From contig UBZT01000025.1 in the NCBI GenBank assembly GCA_900470155.1, positions 1 to 64,000 on the forward strand: a DNA stretch of 64,000 bases, given 5' to 3'. The DNA is from Hyphomicrobiales bacterium (GTDB lineage Bacteria; Pseudomonadota; Alphaproteobacteria; Rhizobiales; Rhizobiaceae). Position numbers and translations under genes: made by a program. Every line of letters begins with the position of its first letter. Position 1 is the stretch's first letter. Below are positions 17,549 through 27,123 of this stretch, one piece after another. Below the pieces are notes generated by a model, which ran no database searches, had not been told where the DNA came from, and was given only the letters and a program-made list of their open reading frames with translations.

Positions 17549-18619
17549 ATGGCACGTATCAATCTCGACCATATCCGCCACGCTTATTCCCCCGCTGCCC
17601 GCGCGGCGGGAGACTATGCGCTGAAGGAAGTCCATCACGAATGGGCTGACGGCGGCGCCTATGCCCTGCTCGGGCCTTCCGGCTGCGGCAAGACGACCCT
17701 GCTCAACATCATTTCCGGGCTGATCAACCCTTCTGACGGCAAGATCCTGTTCGACGGTGTCGACGTGACCAACCTCTCGACCCAGGCCCGCAACATCGCC
17801 CAGGTTTTCCAGTTTCCGGTCGTCTACGACACGATGAGCGTTTACGACAATCTCGCCTTTCCGTTGCGCAATCGCCATGTGCCGGAAGATCAGGTTCATC
17901 GCCGCGTCACCGAAATCCTCGAGATGACAGATCTCGCCGCGATGGCGAAGAAGACCGCACAAGGCCTGACAGCGGACCAGAAGCAGAAGATTTCGCTTGG
18001 CCGCGGCCTGGTTCGCGCCGATGTCAACGCGATCCTGTTCGATGAACCGCTGACGGTGATCGATCCGCATATGAAATGGGTGCTGCGCTCTCAGTTGAAG
18101 CGCCTGCATCGCCAATCCGGCTTCACCATGGTCTATGTCACGCACGATCAGACCGAGGCGCTGACCTTCGCCGACAAGGTTGTGGTGATGTATGACGGCC
18201 AGATCGTCCAGATTGGCACGCCGGCCGAACTGTTCGAGAAGCCCAGCCACACATTCGTCGGCTATTTCATCGGTTCGCCCGGCATGAATGTCCTGCCCGC
18301 TGCCGTGAATGGCGCGACCGCGACCGTCGGTGACCAGTCCATCGCCCTTCCCGGTGTGCCGAAACTGTCGGGCCAGTCCAAGATAGAGCTCGGCATTCGT
18401 CCCGAATTCGTCCGCCTTGGACGCGAGGGCATGCCTATCACGATTTCCAAGGTCGAGGATATCGGTCGCCAGAAGATCATCCGCACGCGGTTTTGCGATC
18501 AGCCGATGTCGATCGTCGTAGCAGAAGACACGGACATTCCATCGGATCCGAAAGTGACGTTCGCACCCCAGGCGATCGGGATTTACGCCGATAGCTGGCG
18601 CGTGGGCATGGAGGGCTGA
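17549..18619 (+). CDS. glpT: Glycerol ABC transporter ATP-binding protein GlpT
   Basis: This 356-residue partner ATPase has Walker A GPSGCGKTT at 42-50, Walker B Asp165-Glu166 and an intact switch histidine His199 (VTHDQTEA). Its signature is degenerate, LTADQ at 140-144 instead of LSGGQ, and the D-loop reads TVID instead of NLD. These defects are complementary to those of GlpS. GAAGGGAGG precedes the ATG, which lies 13 bp after glpS. It is not the unrelated E. coli glycerol-3-phosphate antiporter of the same name. Confidence 0.9.
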   Translation: MARINLDHIRHAYSPAARAAGDYALKEVHHEWADGGAYALLGPSGCGKTTLLNIISGLINPSDGKILFDGVDVTNLSTQARNIAQVFQFPVVYDTMSVYDNLAFPLRNRHVPEDQVHRRVTEILEMTDLAAMAKKTAQGLTADQKQKISLGRGLVRADVNAILFDEPLTVIDPHMKWVLRSQLKRLHRQSGFTMVYVTHDQTEALTFADKVVVMYDGQIVQIGTPAELFEKPSHTFVGYFIGSPGMNVLPAAVNGATATVGDQSIALPGVPKLSGQSKIELGIRPEFVRLGREGMPITISKVEDIGRQKIIRTRFCDQPMSIVVAEDTDIPSDPKVTFAPQAIGIYADSWRVGMEG

Positions 18620-18622
18620 GCG

Positions 18623-19492
18623 ATGAACAAGACCTGGAACAACAAAGCCTGGTTCATGGTCATTCCGGTGTTGGTGCTGGTGGCCTTCTCCGCCGTCATC
18701 CCGCTGATGACCGTGGTCAACTACTCGGTCCAGGACACCTTCGGCAACAACGAGTTCTTCTGGGCCGGCACTGACTGGTTTACGGAAATCCTGTCCTCGG
18801 ACCGGTTCTGGAATGCGCTTGGTCGCAACATGATCTTCTCAATGATCATCCTGGCGATCGAAGTGCCGCTCGGCATCCTGATCGCGCTCAACATGCCGAA
18901 AAAAGGTCTTGGCGTGCCTGTCTGCCTCGTCTTGATGGCACTGCCGCTGCTCATTCCGTGGAACGTTGTCGGTACGATCTGGCAGGTCTTCGGCCGCGTC
19001 GATATCGGCCTGCTCGGCTACACGCTGAATGCCATGGGCGTCGACTACAACCTGACCCAGGACCCGGTCGACGCCTGGATCACCGTCATTGCCATGGACG
19101 TCTGGCACTGGACCAGCCTCGTGGTGCTGCTGTGTTATGCCGGCCTCGTCTCGATCCCGGATGCCTATTACCAGGCCGCCAAGATTGATGGTGCCTCGCG
19201 CCTCTCGGTCTTCCGCTATATCCAGTTGCCGAAGATGAAGCGTGTGCTCCTGATCGCCGTCCTGCTCCGCTTCATGGATTCGTTCATGATCTACACCGAG
19301 CCTTTCGTCGTCACCGGCGGCGGGCCGGGCAATTCCACCACCTTCCTGTCGATCGACCTCGTCAAGATGGCCGTCGGCCAGTTCGACCTCGGTCCGGCAG
19401 CCGCCATGTCCATCATCTACTTCCTAATCATCCTGCTGCTGTCATGGGTCTTCTACACCGTGATGACCGTCAGCGACGCAAAGAGCCAGTAA
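18623..19492 (+). CDS. glpP: Glycerol ABC transporter permease GlpP
   Basis: This 289-residue inner-membrane permease of the MalF type has about six helices and an EAA-like loop reading QAAKIDGASRLSVF near residues 190-203. It begins three bases after the glpT stop with GGAGGGC upstream, so it is translationally linked. It forms the membrane channel with GlpQ. Confidence 0.88.
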   Translation: MNKTWNNKAWFMVIPVLVLVAFSAVIPLMTVVNYSVQDTFGNNEFFWAGTDWFTEILSSDRFWNALGRNMIFSMIILAIEVPLGILIALNMPKKGLGVPVCLVLMALPLLIPWNVVGTIWQVFGRVDIGLLGYTLNAMGVDYNLTQDPVDAWITVIAMDVWHWTSLVVLLCYAGLVSIPDAYYQAAKIDGASRLSVFRYIQLPKMKRVLLIAVLLRFMDSFMIYTEPFVVTGGGPGNSTTFLSIDLVKMAVGQFDLGPAAAMSIIYFLIILLLSWVFYTVMTVSDAKSQ

Positions 19493-19505
19493 GGAGGCGT
19501 ATTCG

Positions 19506-20324
19506 ATGAGCAATTCCGACGATCGTTCGCGCTTCGGCTTTCTGATCCCGACGGTCTATATCGTGTTCCTGCTCCTGCCGATCTATTGGCTGGTCAACAT
19601 GAGCTTCAAGACCAACGCGGAAATCACCGGGGCGCTCTCGCTCTGGCCCGTAAATCCGACGCTTGGCAACTACATGGTGATCTTCACCGATCCGTCGTGG
19701 TACAAGGGCTATATCAACTCGATCATCTATGTCTGCCTGAACACGGTGATCTCCGTTGCCGCAGCCCTGCCGGCGGCTTACGCCTTCTCGCGCTACAGGT
19801 TCCTCGGCGACAAGCACCTGTTCTTCTGGCTCTTGACCAACCGCATGGCGCCGCCGGCCGTCTTTGCGCTGCCCTTCTTCCAGCTCTATTCGGCCTTCGG
19901 CCTCATCGACACGCATATCGCGGTCGCGCTTGCCCACTGCCTGTTCAATGTGCCGCTGGCGGTGTGGATCCTCGAAGGTTTCATGTCGGGCGTGCCGAAG
20001 GAAATCGACGAAACCGCCTATATCGACGGCTATTCCTTCCCGCGCTTCTTCGTGAAGATCTACATGCCGCTGATCGCCTCGGGCATCGGTGTCGCCGCCT
20101 TCTTCTGCTTCATGTTCTCCTGGGTCGAGCTCCTGATCGCCCGCACACTTACGACAACCGACGCCAAGCCGATCGCTGCCATCATGACGCGCACCGTCTC
20201 GGCCTCGGGCATGGACTGGGGCGTGCTGGCAGCCGCCGGCGTGCTCACCATCATCCCGGGCGCACTCGTGATCTATTTCGTCCGCAACTACATCGCCAAG
20301 GGCTTTGCCCTGGGCCGCGTCTGA
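19506..20324 (+). CDS. glpQ: Glycerol ABC transporter permease GlpQ
   Basis: This 272-residue inner-membrane permease of the MalG type has a cytoplasmic loop reading ETAYIDGYSFPRFF, corresponding to the EAA motif. Multiple hydrophobic helices start from residue 13. AAGGAGG lies before the ATG, 13 bp after glpP. It is unrelated to the glycerophosphodiester phosphodiesterase called GlpQ in enterics. Confidence 0.88.
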   Translation: MSNSDDRSRFGFLIPTVYIVFLLLPIYWLVNMSFKTNAEITGALSLWPVNPTLGNYMVIFTDPSWYKGYINSIIYVCLNTVISVAAALPAAYAFSRYRFLGDKHLFFWLLTNRMAPPAVFALPFFQLYSAFGLIDTHIAVALAHCLFNVPLAVWILEGFMSGVPKEIDETAYIDGYSFPRFFVKIYMPLIASGIGVAAFFCFMFSWVELLIARTLTTTDAKPIAAIMTRTVSASGMDWGVLAAAGVLTIIPGALVIYFVRNYIAKGFALGRV

Positions 20325-20334
20325 GGAGGCGTCG

Positions 20335-20616
20335 ATGAACTTCACATGGATGGCCTGGACGCTGCCGACGGCGCTCTTCTTCATCGCGATCTTCACGCTG
20401 ATCGTCTCGATGGCGGTCTGGGAATACTTCTCGCCCGGCGGCAATCCGCGCGTCGGCGTGCTGCGCTTTGAAACCACGCGCGGCGACCGGCTCTTCGTGT
20501 CGCTGCTCGGATCAGCCTTTATTCATCTCGCTTGGCTCGGCCTTGTTGGGTCGAACCTGTGGTGGGCTCTCGCTCTCTCCGTGGTCTACGCCATCGGCGT
20601 ATTTCGCTACGTATAG
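20335..20616 (+). CDS. glpU: Small membrane protein GlpU (DUF2160)
   Basis: This 93-residue protein has three hydrophobic segments (about 8-27, 52-69 and 72-88) and belongs to the DUF2160 group found next to permeases of this glycerol transporter. TGAGGAGGC overlaps the glpQ stop and precedes the ATG. The family is known only as an accessory of the glycerol ABC operon; its role in the complex is unknown. Confidence 0.85.
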   Translation: MNFTWMAWTLPTALFFIAIFTLIVSMAVWEYFSPGGNPRVGVLRFETTRGDRLFVSLLGSAFIHLAWLGLVGSNLWWALALSVVYAIGVFRYV

Positions 20617-20699
20617 AGCAAGACAACGACGGATGGCGGCGGGAGGCTGCCATCCTCACGGACTGGAAACTCGGCAATCGCAACCTTAGGGAGGATACT

Positions 20700-22421
20700 A
20701 TGCGAAAGCACCTTTTAACGACGACGGCGACAATGCTTCTCGCCATGACCGGCGTGGCATTCGCCGACATGGACGCGGCAAAGAAATTCCTGGACACCGA
20801 GATCGGCGACATGTCGTCTCTCGACCGCGCGTCCCAGGAAGCCGAACTGCAGTGGTTCATCGATGCGGCAAAGCCCTTTGCCGGCATGGATATCAAGGTG
20901 GTCTCCGAGACCATCACCACGCATGAATACGAATCCAAGGTTCTGGCGCCGGCATTTACCGCGATCACCGGCATCAAGATCACCCATGACCTGATCGGCG
21001 AAGGCGATGTTGTCGAAAAGCTGCAGACCCAGATGCAGTCGGGCGAGAACATCTATGACGCCTATGTCAACGACTCGGACCTGATCGGCACCCACTGGCG
21101 CTACCAGCAGGCCCGCTCGCTGACCGACTGGATGGCCAATGCCGGCAAGGACGTCACCAATCCCGGCCTCGACCTGAACGACTTCATCGGCCTGAAGTTC
21201 ACCACGTCGCCGGACGGCAATCTCTACCAGTTGCCCGACCAGCAGTTCGCCAACCTCTACTGGTTCCGGTATGACTGGTTCAACGACGACAAGAACAAGG
21301 CCGACTTCAAGGCGAAGTATGGCTACGACCTCGGCGTACCCGTCAACTGGTCTGCCTATGAGGACATCGCCGAGTTCTTCACTGGCCGCGAAATCGACGG
21401 CAAGAAGGTCTTCGGCCACATGGACTACGGCAAGAAGGACCCGTCTCTCGGCTGGCGCTTCACCGATGCCTGGCTCTCCATGGCCGGCAACGGCGACAAG
21501 GGCCTGCCGAACGGCCTGCCGGTCGACGAATGGGGCATCAAGGTCAATGAAAAGTCCCAGCCGGTCGGCTCTTGCGTCGCCCGCGGTGGTGATACCAACG
21601 GCCCGGCCTCGGTCTACGCCATCCAGAAGTACCTCGACTGGTTGAAGGCCTATGCACCGCCGGAAGCGCAGGGCATGACCTTCGGTGAAGCCGGTCCGGT
21701 GCCTGCCCAGGGCAACGTCGCCCAGCAGATGTTCACCTACACCGCCTTCACCGCCGATTTCGTCAAGGAAGGCCTCGCCGTCGTCAATGCGGATGGTACG
21801 CCGAAATGGCGTTTTGCACCCAGCCCGCACGGCGTCTACTGGAAGGACGGCATGAAGCTCGGTTACCAGGATGTCGGTTCCTGGACCCTGATGAAGTCGA
21901 CCCCTGACGACCGCGCCAAGGCCGCATGGCTCTATGCGCAGTTCGTCACCTCGAAGACCGTGGACGTGAAGAAGAGCCAGGTTGGCCTGACGCTCATCCG
22001 CGAATCGACGATCCAGCACAAGTCGTTCACCGACCGTGCGCCGAAGCTCGGTGGTCTGATCGAGTTCTACCGTTCGCCGGCCCGCGTCCAGTGGTCGCCG
22101 ACCGGAACGAACATCCCTGACTATCCGAAGCTGGCACAGCTGTGGTGGCAGGCGATCGGCGATGCATCCTCGGGTGCAAAGACCGCGCAGGAAGCCATGG
22201 ATTCGCTTTGCGCCGAGCAGGAAAAGGTCCTGCAGCGTCTTGAGCGTGCAGGCGTCCAGGGTGACATCGGTCCGGCACTCGCCGAGGAAAAGACCCTCGA
22301 AGAGTGGAATGCCGACGCTGTCGCCAAGGGCAACCTGGCACCGCAGCTGAAGATCGCCGAAGAAAAAGAAAAGCCGATGACGGTCAACTACGACGAACTC
22401 GTCAAGAGCTGGCAGAAGTAA
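20700..22421 (+). CDS. glpV: Glycerol ABC transporter periplasmic binding protein GlpV
   Basis: This 573-residue secreted solute-binding protein has a signal peptide MRKHLLTTTATMLLAMTGVAFA, then a family 1 binding fold that is longer than the usual 400-450 residues. The ATG is set by AGGGAGGA just upstream. It would deliver glycerol to GlpPQ. It is last of the transporter genes and is followed by a hairpin and glpK. Confidence 0.9.
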   Translation: MRKHLLTTTATMLLAMTGVAFADMDAAKKFLDTEIGDMSSLDRASQEAELQWFIDAAKPFAGMDIKVVSETITTHEYESKVLAPAFTAITGIKITHDLIGEGDVVEKLQTQMQSGENIYDAYVNDSDLIGTHWRYQQARSLTDWMANAGKDVTNPGLDLNDFIGLKFTTSPDGNLYQLPDQQFANLYWFRYDWFNDDKNKADFKAKYGYDLGVPVNWSAYEDIAEFFTGREIDGKKVFGHMDYGKKDPSLGWRFTDAWLSMAGNGDKGLPNGLPVDEWGIKVNEKSQPVGSCVARGGDTNGPASVYAIQKYLDWLKAYAPPEAQGMTFGEAGPVPAQGNVAQQMFTYTAFTADFVKEGLAVVNADGTPKWRFAPSPHGVYWKDGMKLGYQDVGSWTLMKSTPDDRAKAAWLYAQFVTSKTVDVKKSQVGLTLIRESTIQHKSFTDRAPKLGGLIEFYRSPARVQWSPTGTNIPDYPKLAQLWWQAIGDASSGAKTAQEAMDSLCAEQEKVLQRLERAGVQGDIGPALAEEKTLEEWNADAVAKGNLAPQLKIAEEKEKPMTVNYDELVKSWQK

Positions 22422-22450
22422 GCCGGCCAGGGATCTGATCATTGACAATC

Positions 22451-22475
22451 GCCGGGGCGATATCTACGCCCCGGC
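22451..22475 (+). terminator. Hairpin between glpV and glpK
   Basis: A 9-bp GC stem (22451-22459 with 22467-22475) with a seven-base loop is followed by TTCTTCT, a weak U-rich tract. It may terminate part of the transcription or protect the glpV message; glpK lies 28 bp downstream, so read-through is likely. Confidence 0.55.
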
Positions 22476-22502
22476 TTCTTCTATAAGGGAGCTTGAAGCC
22501 TG

Positions 22503-23996
22503 ATGAGCGGTTACATTCTGGCGATTGACCAGGGAACGACGTCGACGCGTTCGATGATCTTCGATCAAGACATGCACATTGTCGGTGTCGCGCAGCAGGA
22601 ATTCACGCAGCATTTCCCCGATTCCGGCTGGGTCGAACATGATGCCGACGAGATCTGGCAGAGTGTCCTGAAGACCATAGACAGGGCAGTCGCCGCAGCG
22701 GGCATCAAGATCGGCGACGTGACTGCGATCGGAATCACCAATCAGCGTGAGACCGTCGTGGTCTGGGACCGCGAAACAGGCAAGCCCATGCATCATGCGA
22801 TCGTCTGGCAGGACCGTCGCACGGCGCGTTTTTGCGATGAACTGAAGGCGAAGGGCCTGGAACCGCTGTTCACGGAGAAGACCGGCCTGCTGCTCGATCC
22901 GTATTTCTCCGGCACCAAGCTTTCCTGGCTGCTCAAGAATGTCGATGGTCTGAAGGCGCGTGCAGAAAGAGGCGAACTCTGCTTTGGCACGGTCGATAGC
23001 TGGCTCATCTACAAGCTGACCGGCGGCAAGGTCCACGCGACGGATGCCACGAATGCCTCGCGAACATTGATCTACGATATCGGCGAAAACCGGTTCGATG
23101 ACGACCTGCTGCAGATTCTTGAGATCCCGCGGGCGATGCTACCGGAAGTCAAGGACTGCGCCGATGACTTCGGCATCACCGAAACCTCTGTTCTGGGCGC
23201 GGCCATCCCGATCCTCGGCGTGGCCGGCGACCAGCAGGCAGCCGTCATCGGCAACGCCTGCTTTGAGCCGGGCATGATGAAATCGACCTATGGAACGGGC
23301 TGTTTTGCACTGTTAAACACCGGATCGGATCGTGTCACCTCGTCGAACCGCCTGCTGACCACGATAGCGTACAGGATGAACGGCAAGACGACCTATGCCC
23401 TCGAGGGTTCGATCTTCATCGCCGGTGCCGCCGTACAGTGGCTTCGCGACGAACTGGGCTTCGTCAAGGTCGCGTCCGATACCGATGCGCTGGCCATGCG
23501 GGCCGATCCAAACCAGCGTGTCTATCTTGTGCCAGCCTTTACCGGTCTTGGTGCGCCACATTGGGATGCGGATGCGCGCGGTGCGATCTTCGGGCTGACC
23601 CGCAGTTCCGGCCCAGCCGAATTTGCCCGCGCCGTGTTGGAAAGCGTGGCCTATCAGACCAATGACCTGCTCGAAGCGATGAAGAAGGACTGGTCGGGTG
23701 CCAGCGAGCAAACCGTCCTGCGCGTCGATGGGGGCATGGTCGCGTCCGACTGGACGATGCAGCGCCTTGCCGACATTCTCGACGCACCCGTCGACCGTCC
23801 GATGATCCTGGAGACCACCGTGTTGGGCGCCGCTTGGCTTGCGGGCTCGCGTGCAGGACTTTGGCCGGATCAGGCAGGTTTTGCCGCGACCTGGAAACGC
23901 AACCGCCGTTTCGAACCGCAGATGCAATCTGCTGAAAGAGAGAAGGCGATCGCCGGCTGGCAGGATTGCGTCAGCCGCTGCCTGACCAAGCGATAG
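22503..23996 (+). CDS. glpK: Glycerol kinase
   Basis: This 497-residue FGGY kinase phosphorylates glycerol to glycerol 3-phosphate with ATP. It has the N-terminal [13 protein letters not shown], the glycerol-binding WVEHD segment, NQRET, and STYGTGCF and [17 protein letters not shown] in the C-terminal lobe. Length is normal. It ends the glycerol operon and supplies the substrate of GlpD; GlpK trapping drives net uptake. AAGGGAGC lies upstream of the ATG. Confidence 0.96.
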   Translation: MSGYILAIDQGTTSTRSMIFDQDMHIVGVAQQEFTQHFPDSGWVEHDADEIWQSVLKTIDRAVAAAGIKIGDVTAIGITNQRETVVVWDRETGKPMHHAIVWQDRRTARFCDELKAKGLEPLFTEKTGLLLDPYFSGTKLSWLLKNVDGLKARAERGELCFGTVDSWLIYKLTGGKVHATDATNASRTLIYDIGENRFDDDLLQILEIPRAMLPEVKDCADDFGITETSVLGAAIPILGVAGDQQAAVIGNACFEPGMMKSTYGTGCFALLNTGSDRVTSSNRLLTTIAYRMNGKTTYALEGSIFIAGAAVQWLRDELGFVKVASDTDALAMRADPNQRVYLVPAFTGLGAPHWDADARGAIFGLTRSSGPAEFARAVLESVAYQTNDLLEAMKKDWSGASEQTVLRVDGGMVASDWTMQRLADILDAPVDRPMILETTVLGAAWLAGSRAGLWPDQAGFAATWKRNRRFEPQMQSAEREKAIAGWQDCVSRCLTKR

Positions 23997-24004
23997 CCCC
24001 GAGT

Positions 24005-25621
24005 CTACGCAATCATCGCGACAAGGGTCTCCAGCCGGTCGGCATCCTTCGGCAGCTTGTCCTGGCGCAGGCGTGCTATCCGCGGGAAGCGCATAGCGAC
24101 GCCTGACTTGTGCCGGTTGGAACGCGCAATGCCTTCAAAGGCCACTTCCACGACAAAGCCATGCTCCGGCTCTGCCCTGAGCGCCCGCACCGGGCCAAAG
24201 CGATCGACGGTATTGTTGCGCACGAAGCGATCGAGTACTTCGAGTTCCTGGTCGGTGAAACCGAAATAGGCCTTGCCGACAGGCACAAGAACATCGCCTT
24301 CGCCGGGAATGGCGGTCCAGACGCCAAAAGTGAAGTCCGAATAGTAGCTCGATCGCTTGCCATGCCCGCGCTGCGCATACATCAGCACCGCATCGGCATT
24401 CATCGGATCGCGCTTCCACTTGAACCACGGCCCCTTGGCGCGCCCAGCCTGATAGACGCTGTCGTGGCGCTTCAGCATCACGCCTTCGATCACCGGATCG
24501 GGCGGGCAAGACCGCAAACGCTCCAGTTCCTCCCAGCTTGTGAACGGCACCAGCGGCGACAGGTCGAAGCGGCTCGTCTCCTGCGTCTCTACAAGCCTGC
24601 CAAGTCTCTCGCGCCTTGCAGGAAAGACCTCGCCGCGAACGTCGTCTTTACCTTCGAAAAGAATGTCATAGGCGCGGATGAAGACCGGATAGTCCTCCAT
24701 CATCCGCGAGGTCACCGTCTTGCGGTTCAGCCGCTGCTGCAGATCCGAAAACGTTCGGACCGGAACATTGCTGCGCGAGGTGCCGCCGACCAGCAGTTCG
24801 CCGTCGATCACGCCATCGAAACGTGCCGCTTCGACAATGTCCGGGAAAGCACCCGAAATGTCATCGCCGGACCGGGAGTAGAGGCGGTTTCGCCCGTCGG
24901 AGCAGGAAAGCTGCACGCGAATGCCGTCCCACTTCCATTCGGCGGCAAAATCCGAAGGGTCAAGCACCTCAAGATCGCGGTCCTCGATCGGCGTCGACAG
25001 CATGACCGAGTGGAAAATCGCAGGCGTCGCCAGAACGGGTTTTTCGGTGCGGTCCTCCAGCCAGTCGAAAAGCTGCAGATAGGGGGGCGTCAGTCCGTGC
25101 CAGAGGCTCTCGATATCGCCGATATCCTTGTTGCCGAAACCCGCCAATGCCTGTTTGGCAAGGCGCGCCGACACGCCGATGCGCATGCCGCCTGTGACCA
25201 GCTTGATCAGTGCGAAACGCTCGGAAGTGCCGAGGCTGTCGAGAAGGCTGCGCATGACGCCGCGTGTCTCGTTCCGCCCGAGACGTTGCAGTCTCTCGAC
25301 AATCGTCGCCAGCTGCAATTCCGCGCCTTCGGCCGGTTGTGCGTCGCCCGCCGGCTCCCAGACCAGCGAGATTGTTTCGGCAAGGTCGCCGACATAGTCA
25401 TACGAATAGCGGAACAGAACGTCGTCCATGCGTTCCAGAACCAGCTCCTTGAGCAGGGCCGGCTTGACGTTGCTGATCTCGAGATTGTCGGTCAGTGCCG
25501 CAAGTGCGTATCCCCGGTCAGGATCGGGCGTGGCATGGAAATAGTCATCGAGCAGCCTAAGCTTGCCGTTGCGGCTCGGTGTGAGCACCAGACGATCGAG
25601 AAGGGCCGCGAATGCCTTCAT
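24005..25621 (-). CDS. ATP-dependent DNA ligase (ligase-associated operon type)
   Basis: This 538-residue bacterial ATP-dependent ligase has the adenylation motif EWKWDGIRVQL, with the nucleotidyl-accepting lysine at 230. An N-terminal all-helical DNA-binding domain (about 1-200) precedes it, and an OB domain with FKWKRD and EVAFEGI segments follows. It belongs to the group linked to an MBL-fold exonuclease, a Lhr-type helicase and a metallophosphoesterase, thought to act in DNA repair. Here it follows the exonuclease gene by three bases. It converges on glpK with only eight bases between stops. Confidence 0.9.
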   Translation of the reverse strand: MKAFAALLDRLVLTPSRNGKLRLLDDYFHATPDPDRGYALAALTDNLEISNVKPALLKELVLERMDDVLFRYSYDYVGDLAETISLVWEPAGDAQPAEGAELQLATIVERLQRLGRNETRGVMRSLLDSLGTSERFALIKLVTGGMRIGVSARLAKQALAGFGNKDIGDIESLWHGLTPPYLQLFDWLEDRTEKPVLATPAIFHSVMLSTPIEDRDLEVLDPSDFAAEWKWDGIRVQLSCSDGRNRLYSRSGDDISGAFPDIVEAARFDGVIDGELLVGGTSRSNVPVRTFSDLQQRLNRKTVTSRMMEDYPVFIRAYDILFEGKDDVRGEVFPARRERLGRLVETQETSRFDLSPLVPFTSWEELERLRSCPPDPVIEGVMLKRHDSVYQAGRAKGPWFKWKRDPMNADAVLMYAQRGHGKRSSYYSDFTFGVWTAIPGEGDVLVPVGKAYFGFTDQELEVLDRFVRNNTVDRFGPVRALRAEPEHGFVVEVAFEGIARSNRHKSGVAMRFPRIARLRQDKLPKDADRLETLVAMIA

Positions 25622-25624
25622 CGC

Positions 25625-26638
25625 TCAGTCTCCCTCGTCTTCGTAGCCAACCAGATGCAGCGGCCGCGCCTTGATGCCGGCAAGCTCGCACCAGCGCACA
25701 AGCGCCTCTTCACGGCCATGTGTGACCCAGACCTGCTGCGGGGCGATCTCGGTGATCGTTGCGATCAGTTCCGGCCAGTCGCAATGGTCGGAAATGACCA
25801 GCGGCAGTTCGACACCGCGTTGTTTTGCCCGCTGCCGCACCATCATCCATCCGGATGCAAAGATCGACAGCGGATCTTCGAAGCGGCGTGCCCAGCGATC
25901 ACTGAACGCTGACGGTGGTCCCACGACAATGGCCCCTTTGAAGGCGCCGGATTTCGTGTCTTCGGTGGTTGCCTGCCGAAGATCGCCGAGATCGATGCCC
26001 TCGCTGCGATAATAGTCGCAGAGCCTGGTGAGAGCGCCATGAATATAGATCGGCTTGTCATAGCCGGAACGACGAATGAGCGAAATCACCCGCTGTGCCT
26101 TGCCCAGCGCATAGGCGCCGACCAGATGGCTGCGTTCGGGAAACTGGTTCAGTGAGGTGATCAGCTTGAGAATTTCAATCTTCGGATCGGGATGATGAAA
26201 GACCGGCAGTCCGAACGTCGCCTCGGTGATGAAGACGTCGCAAGGCACCGGTTCGAAAGCCGCGCAGGTCGGATCGGCACCGCGCTTGTAGTCACCGGAC
26301 ACGACAATTCTTGTGCCTTGATGCTCGATTTCGATCTGCGCCGAGCCCAGCACATGGCCGGCGGGATGAAAGCACACGGAGACGCCGTTGTGCTGGATCG
26401 TCTCGCCGAATTCTGCAGCCTGAGCGCTGTCGCAAAAGTTGTCCCCATAGCGGATGGCCATGATATCCAGTGTCTGACGTGTCGCCAGCACGTGGGTGTG
26501 TCCGGAGCGGGCATGATCGGAATGTCCGTGGGTCACCAGTGCCCGTCCAACGGGGCGAACCGGATCGACATAGAAGTCGCCGGGCGGGCAATAAAGCCCG
26601 TTGGGGGTAGGATGCAGCAGCTGCTCTGGTTTGATCAT
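25625..26638 (-). CDS. Ligase-associated MBL-fold DNA exonuclease
   Basis: This 337-residue metallo-beta-lactamase/beta-CASP nuclease (SNM1/Artemis-like) has the metal motif HGHSDH at 37-42. Further metal-binding segments include HPAGHVLGSAQIEI and VSGDYKRGADPT. It is the first gene of the two-gene unit with the ATP-dependent ligase and would trim DNA ends before ligation. The helicase and phosphoesterase usually associated are not in the window. Confidence 0.88.
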   Translation of the reverse strand: MIKPEQLLHPTPNGLYCPPGDFYVDPVRPVGRALVTHGHSDHARSGHTHVLATRQTLDIMAIRYGDNFCDSAQAAEFGETIQHNGVSVCFHPAGHVLGSAQIEIEHQGTRIVVSGDYKRGADPTCAAFEPVPCDVFITEATFGLPVFHHPDPKIEILKLITSLNQFPERSHLVGAYALGKAQRVISLIRRSGYDKPIYIHGALTRLCDYYRSEGIDLGDLRQATTEDTKSGAFKGAIVVGPPSAFSDRWARRFEDPLSIFASGWMMVRQRAKQRGVELPLVISDHCDWPELIATITEIAPQQVWVTHGREEALVRWCELAGIKARPLHLVGYEDEGD

Positions 26639-26678
26639 GCAATCAAGATAGGGCAGGCAGAACCACCCTGCCAGACGC

Positions 26679-27080
26679 TCAGGCCACGAAACGCGAAACG
26701 GCGAGATAGCCTGTTGCTGCAGCGGTTGCTGTCAGAAACGCCCCCCACGCCATGTCCACGACACTGACCGACAGCGACCAGCCTTTCAAGGTCGAAAGAT
26801 TGGTCATGTCATAGGTGCCATAGGCCAACAGCCCGAGCAGGGCACCATTGATAATCGCGGTCGAAAGAGTGTTGGCGTTGACGGCGGGCAAAACGGCGAA
26901 ATAGACGATGCCGGCAATATAGAGGAGATAAAACGCACCTGCTGCAGCCAGATTAGGGCTCGCCAGCATCAGGTCGCCGATATTCCGACGGTAGAATCCG
27001 ATGGCAATTCGTGTCAGCCACAGGAAGTCGAGGCCGAAGAACACGACTGCCGTCGACAGATAGGCGACCAGATAGGTCAT
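26679..27080 (-). CDS. DUF2177 family membrane protein
   Basis: This 133-residue protein has four predicted transmembrane helices, with FFGLDFLWL in helix 1 and LLGLLAYGTYDMTNLSTLKGWS in the central loop, which are hallmarks of DUF2177. No enzymatic motif is seen. DUF2177 genes often sit close to ECF-sigma/ChrR loci with amine-oxidase-like and cyclopropane-synthase-like genes, as here (43 bp from the anti-sigma gene, same strand). Function unknown. Confidence 0.82.
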   Translation of the reverse strand: MTYLVAYLSTAVVFFGLDFLWLTRIAIGFYRRNIGDLMLASPNLAAAGAFYLLYIAGIVYFAVLPAVNANTLSTAIINGALLGLLAYGTYDMTNLSTLKGWSLSVSVVDMAWGAFLTATAAATGYLAVSRFVA

Positions 27081-27123
27081 CTTGTCTTCTCCATGCGACG
27101 GCCTGCTACGACCGCGCTTTTTG

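Noticed and set aside
20715-22448. A 577-codon minus-strand frame opposite glpV
   Set aside because: It is an antisense shadow of a gene with clear signal peptide, ribosome binding site and operon context.
24110-25912. A 600-codon plus-strand frame across the ligase and exonuclease genes
   Set aside because: It runs antisense through two motif-confirmed enzymes; composition is Arg/His/Gln-rich with no recognisable fold.
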